Positions 53,001 to 59,000 of a stretch of 64,000 nucleotides of DNA are shown here, in pieces. A model generated the notes under the pieces. That model saw only the letters and a list, made by a program, of their open reading frames with translations, made no database searches and had not been told where the DNA came from. How positions within the stretch are numbered: position 1 is the stretch's first letter; each line of letters starts with the position of its first letter. The stretch spans positions 50,688,836-50,752,835 of the forward strand of contig NC_088681.1 of assembly GCF_950023065.1 (NCBI RefSeq). The letters are read 5' to 3'. The stretch comes from Planococcus citri (taxonomy: Eukaryota; Arthropoda; Insecta; Hemiptera; Pseudococcidae). Both the position numbers and the translations under genes were made by a program.

Positions 53001-56000
53001 CAGTGGATCACTCGATAACCGCGATAACTACCAAAATGAAACATTTTCCCATAGTTAGGGGTTTTGAAAGGCTTTTTGATGATAACATAAAAATCAGTGT
53101 TGCCACTTTTTTCGTACAAAAAATTAGCTCAAAAAGTTTCAAAACGTAGTTTTCATATCGTTCCGACTCTCAAAAATTCTGAAAAAAATATATTATGGAC
53201 AACTTTTCATGCTGAACAACATATTAAAAAATTAGGATGGTAGCATTTTGCAAAGTTTATTTTAAAAAATTTAAAGTTTGCGAAAAAATGCGATTTTTTG
53301 ATTTAAAACACGAAAAAAAGTTCTGATAGGTGAAGTTGACCCATTTGACCCATATTCCTACGTATCAGTTGAAAAAGTTTTAAAAAACCCTTTCACTCGA
53401 TAAAATGAACTCCTCACAAAAAAAATCAAAATTCGAAAAAATTCAATTTTCAATTTCAAACATCAAAAAAAGTTTAAATTTATTCAGTTGTCTTATTTTG
53501 ACCTCTTTCTGACGTATTTCACGAAAAAGTTGATAAAAATTACACTCACAACAAAAAAATAAAAATGTGTTCATTTTTTGAATCTTTTCGAATTTTGATT
53601 TTTTTGTGAGTTCATTTCATCGAGTGAAAGGGTTTTTTAAAATTTTTAACAGATACGTAAAAATTGGGGTCACATCGGTCTACTTCACCTATCAGAACTT
53701 TTTTTCATGTTTTAAGTCAAAAAATCGCATTTTTTGCAAACTTTAAATTTTTTAAAATAAGCTTTGCAAAATGTTACCATCCGAATTTCTTAATATGTTG
53801 TTCAGCATGAAAAGTTGTCCATAATAATATATTTTTTTCAGAATTTTTGAGAGTCGGAACGATATGAAAACTACGTTTTGAAACTTTTTGAGCTAATTTT
53901 TTGTACGAAAAAAAGTGGCAACACTGATTTTTATCTTATCACCAAAAAGCCTTACAAAACCCCTAACTATGGGAAAATGTTTCATTTTGGTAGGTATCGC
54001 GGTTATCGAGTAATCCACTGCTGAAATGGATACCCACTTGACAATAGATTCGCCGGTTGAAAAGCCGGTGAAAAAGCCGGCCCAAAAATGACAGTAAATT
54101 TGCTGGTAAAAAAACGCCGGCCGTTTAAAGTGGCTGTTTATTTCATTAAAACGCCGAAAAATCTACCAAACTACAAAAAATTTTGAACCCAAGCGGGGAT
54201 CGAACCCACGACTCCTGCGTGGAAGTCCAGAGCGATCACCATTCAGCTATCACAGCAACGTTAAAATGCTTGTTTTCAAGCGGTATACATGTACCGCACT
54301 TCGTACTTTCCTTTAAATTTTGTGAAAATGAGTTGTGAAACATACGTTGCGCATGTGCATTGTAATCAGCGAATCAACACGCGGCTGTTTCTATAAAAGT
54401 AGCCGGCGACTTTTTACTAGGGCTAACCGGCGATTCGGCAAATAAAAAAAAACTGCAATTCGCCGGCTGTTTAAGTAGCTGTTTTCTTAAAAGTAGCCGG
54501 CGTTTTTTTCACCGGCAAATTCACTGTCGTTTTTGAGCGCATTTTAAGTGGCAGTTATGCAAAAACAACCGGCGTTTCGGCTGACAGCGGCGATTTTATT
54601 GTCAAGTGGGTAATATTTTAGATTCACTGAAGACTTTGACACCCCTTGACTGCCTTTAAAAATGAGCTAGAGGGCGGCGATTTGCGCCATTGGTCATCCC
54701 TTCAAAAGGTCTTTCCACAGGAAAAATTTCAAAAAATTGCCGAACCCCCCTACCACTTCTTGGTCTAATTGACGTGGAATAACCCCCTTAAAAATAATTT
54801 CAAAAAAACACTCATTTTTTGGAATCTGGTCTGGTTTAACTGTTCAAGATGAAGGATGGTCACAAAAAAATATAAATCATTGAGATTGCAAAAAAGTGAA
54901 AATTATCGAATAAAAATTTTCATCTTTCAACTAAAATTTCAAGCATAATTTTTCCAATTCTTCGTTCGCAATTTCCTTGACAGCTTTGAAAAGAATCATC
55001 GATTGAAAAATCTACAGCTAGAGTCCAATTTTAAAATTTTTATATCATGAGCTGCCTTTCATGTTCATTTTGAGTAATTTTATCAAAGAACATTCTTCAC
55101 TCCCTCAAATTTCAGAATGTCATTCCACTCAACCTTCTGATTGTCTTTTTCTGAAAATATCTAGGTAAATTTGTAGAATGGCAGACGTTCCATGGAACAT
55201 CCTGTATCGAATTTAACCCTCGACAAATGCAAAACACTTCACTCAAATGCATGGTCTCATTATTTATTTTCATTCCAAACATTTCAAACATTTCATTCAA
55301 AGTGTCGCATTCTCTTCATTTCGAAAAAGATTCTTCGTCGCACAAAAATTTACCTACCTTTCGTCAAATGTCGATTTAATCACAATCATCCTCCTTCTCC
55401 CTAACCCATCACATTTCTCTCGAGCATATTTGCATAAATAATACGTACGTACGTCAATACGAGGAAAATACGTGTAAAATGTAATATCTCGAATTAACGT
55501 CATTCCTGCAGAGTTCGATTTTTTATTTTTTTTAACGGAAAAAATAAGAAAGAGGGAAATAAATATGCCTATATTTTCATCATCATCGACGTGTGTTATA
55601 TCGTATGTGAATTCGAATATAAAACAGAGAAGATAAAGACGTCGGTTATAATACTCGAAGCCCCCCAAGATCAAAGTTCAAAGAGCACTTTATCAAATTC
55701 CCAAATCCACCTTAACTCGTATTACAGTATGGTATATCTTTCTAGTTGGTATATAGTATACGATATAGATAGAGTGATACTTATCTCTATCATATTGTAT
55801 AGCATGAACTTGGAGGAGTACCTATACGGTTGGTTGGGTATATAATTTCCAGCATCCAACCACCCCTCACCCTTGACACATCTTGTACCCCAACTCGCAT
55901 CTAATATATCGCGTTAACGTATCGTAAATTTAGCGCTATATGTACGTACCTCCACGGTGCTACATCTGGCGTGCTCATAATTTCCAAATATGGCCCAAAA

Positions 56001-59000
56001 TATTATCTATATCTACTCGTATACGCACACAACACACTATTTTTACTATAAAAACGAATAACCATGTACTAATACGAGGTACATTCACACTCACACACTC
56101 ACGAGCACTTGCGCGCGAAAAAAAATTGCGAGAGATATTCGAGATTTAGAGAATAATAACGTGAAAATTACTCGTATTTCGCGCAACAAAGGAAAGGCAG
56201 ATGAGGCACACACTATGAACCGCGCACACCATACGATTTTCTTTAGTTGGTGCGTTTACGTGGAGACGACATCGTGTATTAATTATTTTCGCCATCTGGC
56301 TATTTACCAGAGGAGTAAAATCATATAATACTCGGTTACTTTTCCTACTCGTATACTCACTCGGGTATATATTTTTATTGGTTTGAGTTTGCGCACCGTT
56401 GACGAGTTATTTTTATAATATCGCGGCGAAAAATTAAAAAAATGGGAAAAAATTACGCCGCTGTGGTCTTATTGTCTTTGATGTCGAGTTCGTGGTGAGA
56501 GAATTTTTACGCGAAAAATTTATAATGGATGGAGAAGGGGTTGGAGGTGGTTTGGAGGAGGAGGGTGGCGAAATATGAGGCGAGATTTGGTTCGATTTTT
56601 ATGAAGAATGAGGGAGAGGAAGCTGATTTGAAGGGAGAGTGGAAAAGAACTGGTTGTGATAATTTTCAAAGTTGAATTTTACAAGTACATTCTTAAGGTG
56701 GTAATGAGTAAAAAGAAATGTAAAAAAGTAGGTACCTAAAAGTAATCAATTTTTGAACTTTTTGACTAACTGTGAACTATATGATAAAATTTTGATGCAT
56801 CTTCAATTCGAATCAGGTATCGATCAATTTCTATCATTTTTCAGTCTTTGCCTCTTTCTACCAAAAAAAATTATTATCTACCTACTACTTTTCATCTTCC
56901 CCTTCTCCTCCACCCCCCCCCCCCAAGGAGGAAAAACGTGAATAACACAAATTCTCTGAATCATCAGAAAATGAAAAATACACTATCACAACCTTTGGTG
57001 CTCTTCTAGCCCTCGTCATTCAAAAATTTTTCGAAAAAACGTGTCAAATCATAATTATTTTCAATTCAAGGTTAGGTACTAACTGGAACCTCATGAAGTG
57101 TCTTCGAAGTACATACCTGAACAAAAGTGGTCTCAGTGGTAGCCTTTGGCCCAAGTATCGCGCCATTAAAATTCTGGCTGCCAGTTCTGAGTTGAGCTCC
57201 TACAGTAAAATTTTGAATTTTTCAAAAATCGCTACCCCGACGCTCAGATTTTTCCCACGGAGTTGTCGTGGGAAAATTCTGACCCACGCGCTCGACCAAG
57301 ATGCATGTTTTATTTTCTTGTTCAACTAAATTTTTTGTATTATATTTTTCGAAGAATATTCAAATTTATTATTTGGGATGAAAATATGAATAATCCTTGA
57401 AAGTTATAATGTGAAAAACTTAGTTGAATGGGAAAATAAAAGAGGTCCCTTGGACAAGCGCGTGAGCCTGAATTTTCCCACGACAACACCGTGGGAAAAA
57501 CTTGAGCGTCGGAGTAACGATTTTTGAAAATTTTAAAACTCAAAATTTTACTGTGTGAGCTAAACTCAAAACTGGCTGCTAAAATTTTAATGGTGTGGTA
57601 CTTGAGCCAAGGGCTTCCGCTGACAATGAAACCACTTTTCACCCACATCCCAGGGGGACACTTCCTACGGTTTTCAGCCCCCTTCATTTTTAGCCTGATT
57701 TTCTTCAGAACTAAGGAAAAATAAGGCTCATACAGCCTATTATGATTTCGGCATTGGGAGTAGGACCAATCAAAAAATCCGTTTTGGGACCTCAGGAGTC
57801 CGAATTCATCAATATTTAGCATAGGTATCTGATATATTTATTCATTTTTTTATTTTTTTTATTTTTTTTTTTGCAGGAACATAAATTGATCTCAGCTGTA
57901 AGGATTTCAACAACATTCGCTTAAATTCAGTATTTAGGCTTGGTTTGACGTACAAATTAAAGGGGTTGAGTAGGGATGATCTTAGGTCATTATTCGCAGA
58001 TTTCCAAATTTTTGGGAGGGGGGAGAGGAGTGAAAAAAAACAAAAAAAAAGCAAATCAAGAGCCAATCGATAGGAAGTCAGAAGTTGTACAACCTATTTA
58101 AAAATCAGCCTCCTACAGCAATTTGAAATGGAAAAAATTAGTTTTTTTTTGTGTTTTTTGGACCTTGAAAAATCTTGTGTCACACCCTCTATCCCTCCAA
58201 CTTGGCCTAGGAGGCCGAAATTTGGCATGTAGGTATATCCCGGGGGGAGGGGGTGACTTGGATGTACCTTTTGTGGTTACACGTCCCAAAAATTGATAAG
58301 TTACTCGTACATTATACAGTATTTCAAAGAAAAACCACACATACTTTAGTAATTCTGATCAACAATTCAGACAATTTTGAACAACGAATCCACCCCCCCC
58401 CCATTTAAATGAAACCGATCTAGACAAAAAAAAAACATCTCAAAATCCGTGCAATTAAAATTGTAGACCTTGAAGTTCATCATGAGATCATGACGAATTT
58501 TGAAAAAATTCAAAACCCCAAAAAGCTTTTTTATTAACGGATTATTTTTTCAACTTTCTCATTAAAAAAAAAAACTTTTTCTTTTTTCAAACCCCCTCCC
58601 TTCACTTCTGAAACTTCCAGTTTTAAACCATTCTGTAGCCTCTTCAAAGAGTTTCCACTTTTCTTCAAAAAATGTCAAATTTCTTGAAACCGTTTTTATT
58701 TTATACGAATTTAAAAATTTTTACAATTTTTTTTGCACTCAATTTTCTGAAATATTTGTTTTTTATGGGGAAATTCCTCCTGAAACCCCATCCCCCTCTG
58801 AATGACCTGCCATGCAGAAGAGGATTGGATTTTAGTGTCTTGAAAAATTGAATGGATGAATGAATAAAAAATAGGTCCATTTTTTACTATCTACCTACCC
58901 ATGTTTTCATTCAAGTGACCCTCATCACTTTGAATTTTCACCAATTTATACTCTCTCCTTCTAAAAGTTGTTGGATTTTATGAAACACTCCAATGTTTTT

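Larger units (their letters stand above)
52805..54785. mobile_element. Foldback element C of the GGTCATTCC family, interrupted
   Basis: Ends GGGTCATTCCACGTCAAT and GACGTGGAATAACCC are inverted, and CCTTA lies on both sides (52800-52804 and 54786-54790). The arms meet near 53520. The right arm is interrupted by the element at 54031-54612. The arms share long matches with 33112-34273 and with the half copy at 3950-4436. Confidence 0.85.

Noticed and set aside
54181..54262. Functional tRNA gene on the minus strand
   Set aside because: A and B boxes are good, but acceptor and anticodon stems do not form.
57340..57822. 160-codon open frame on the minus strand
   Set aside because: It lies in one arm of a palindromic repeat, has no recognisable motif, no splice context and a composition like the repeat.
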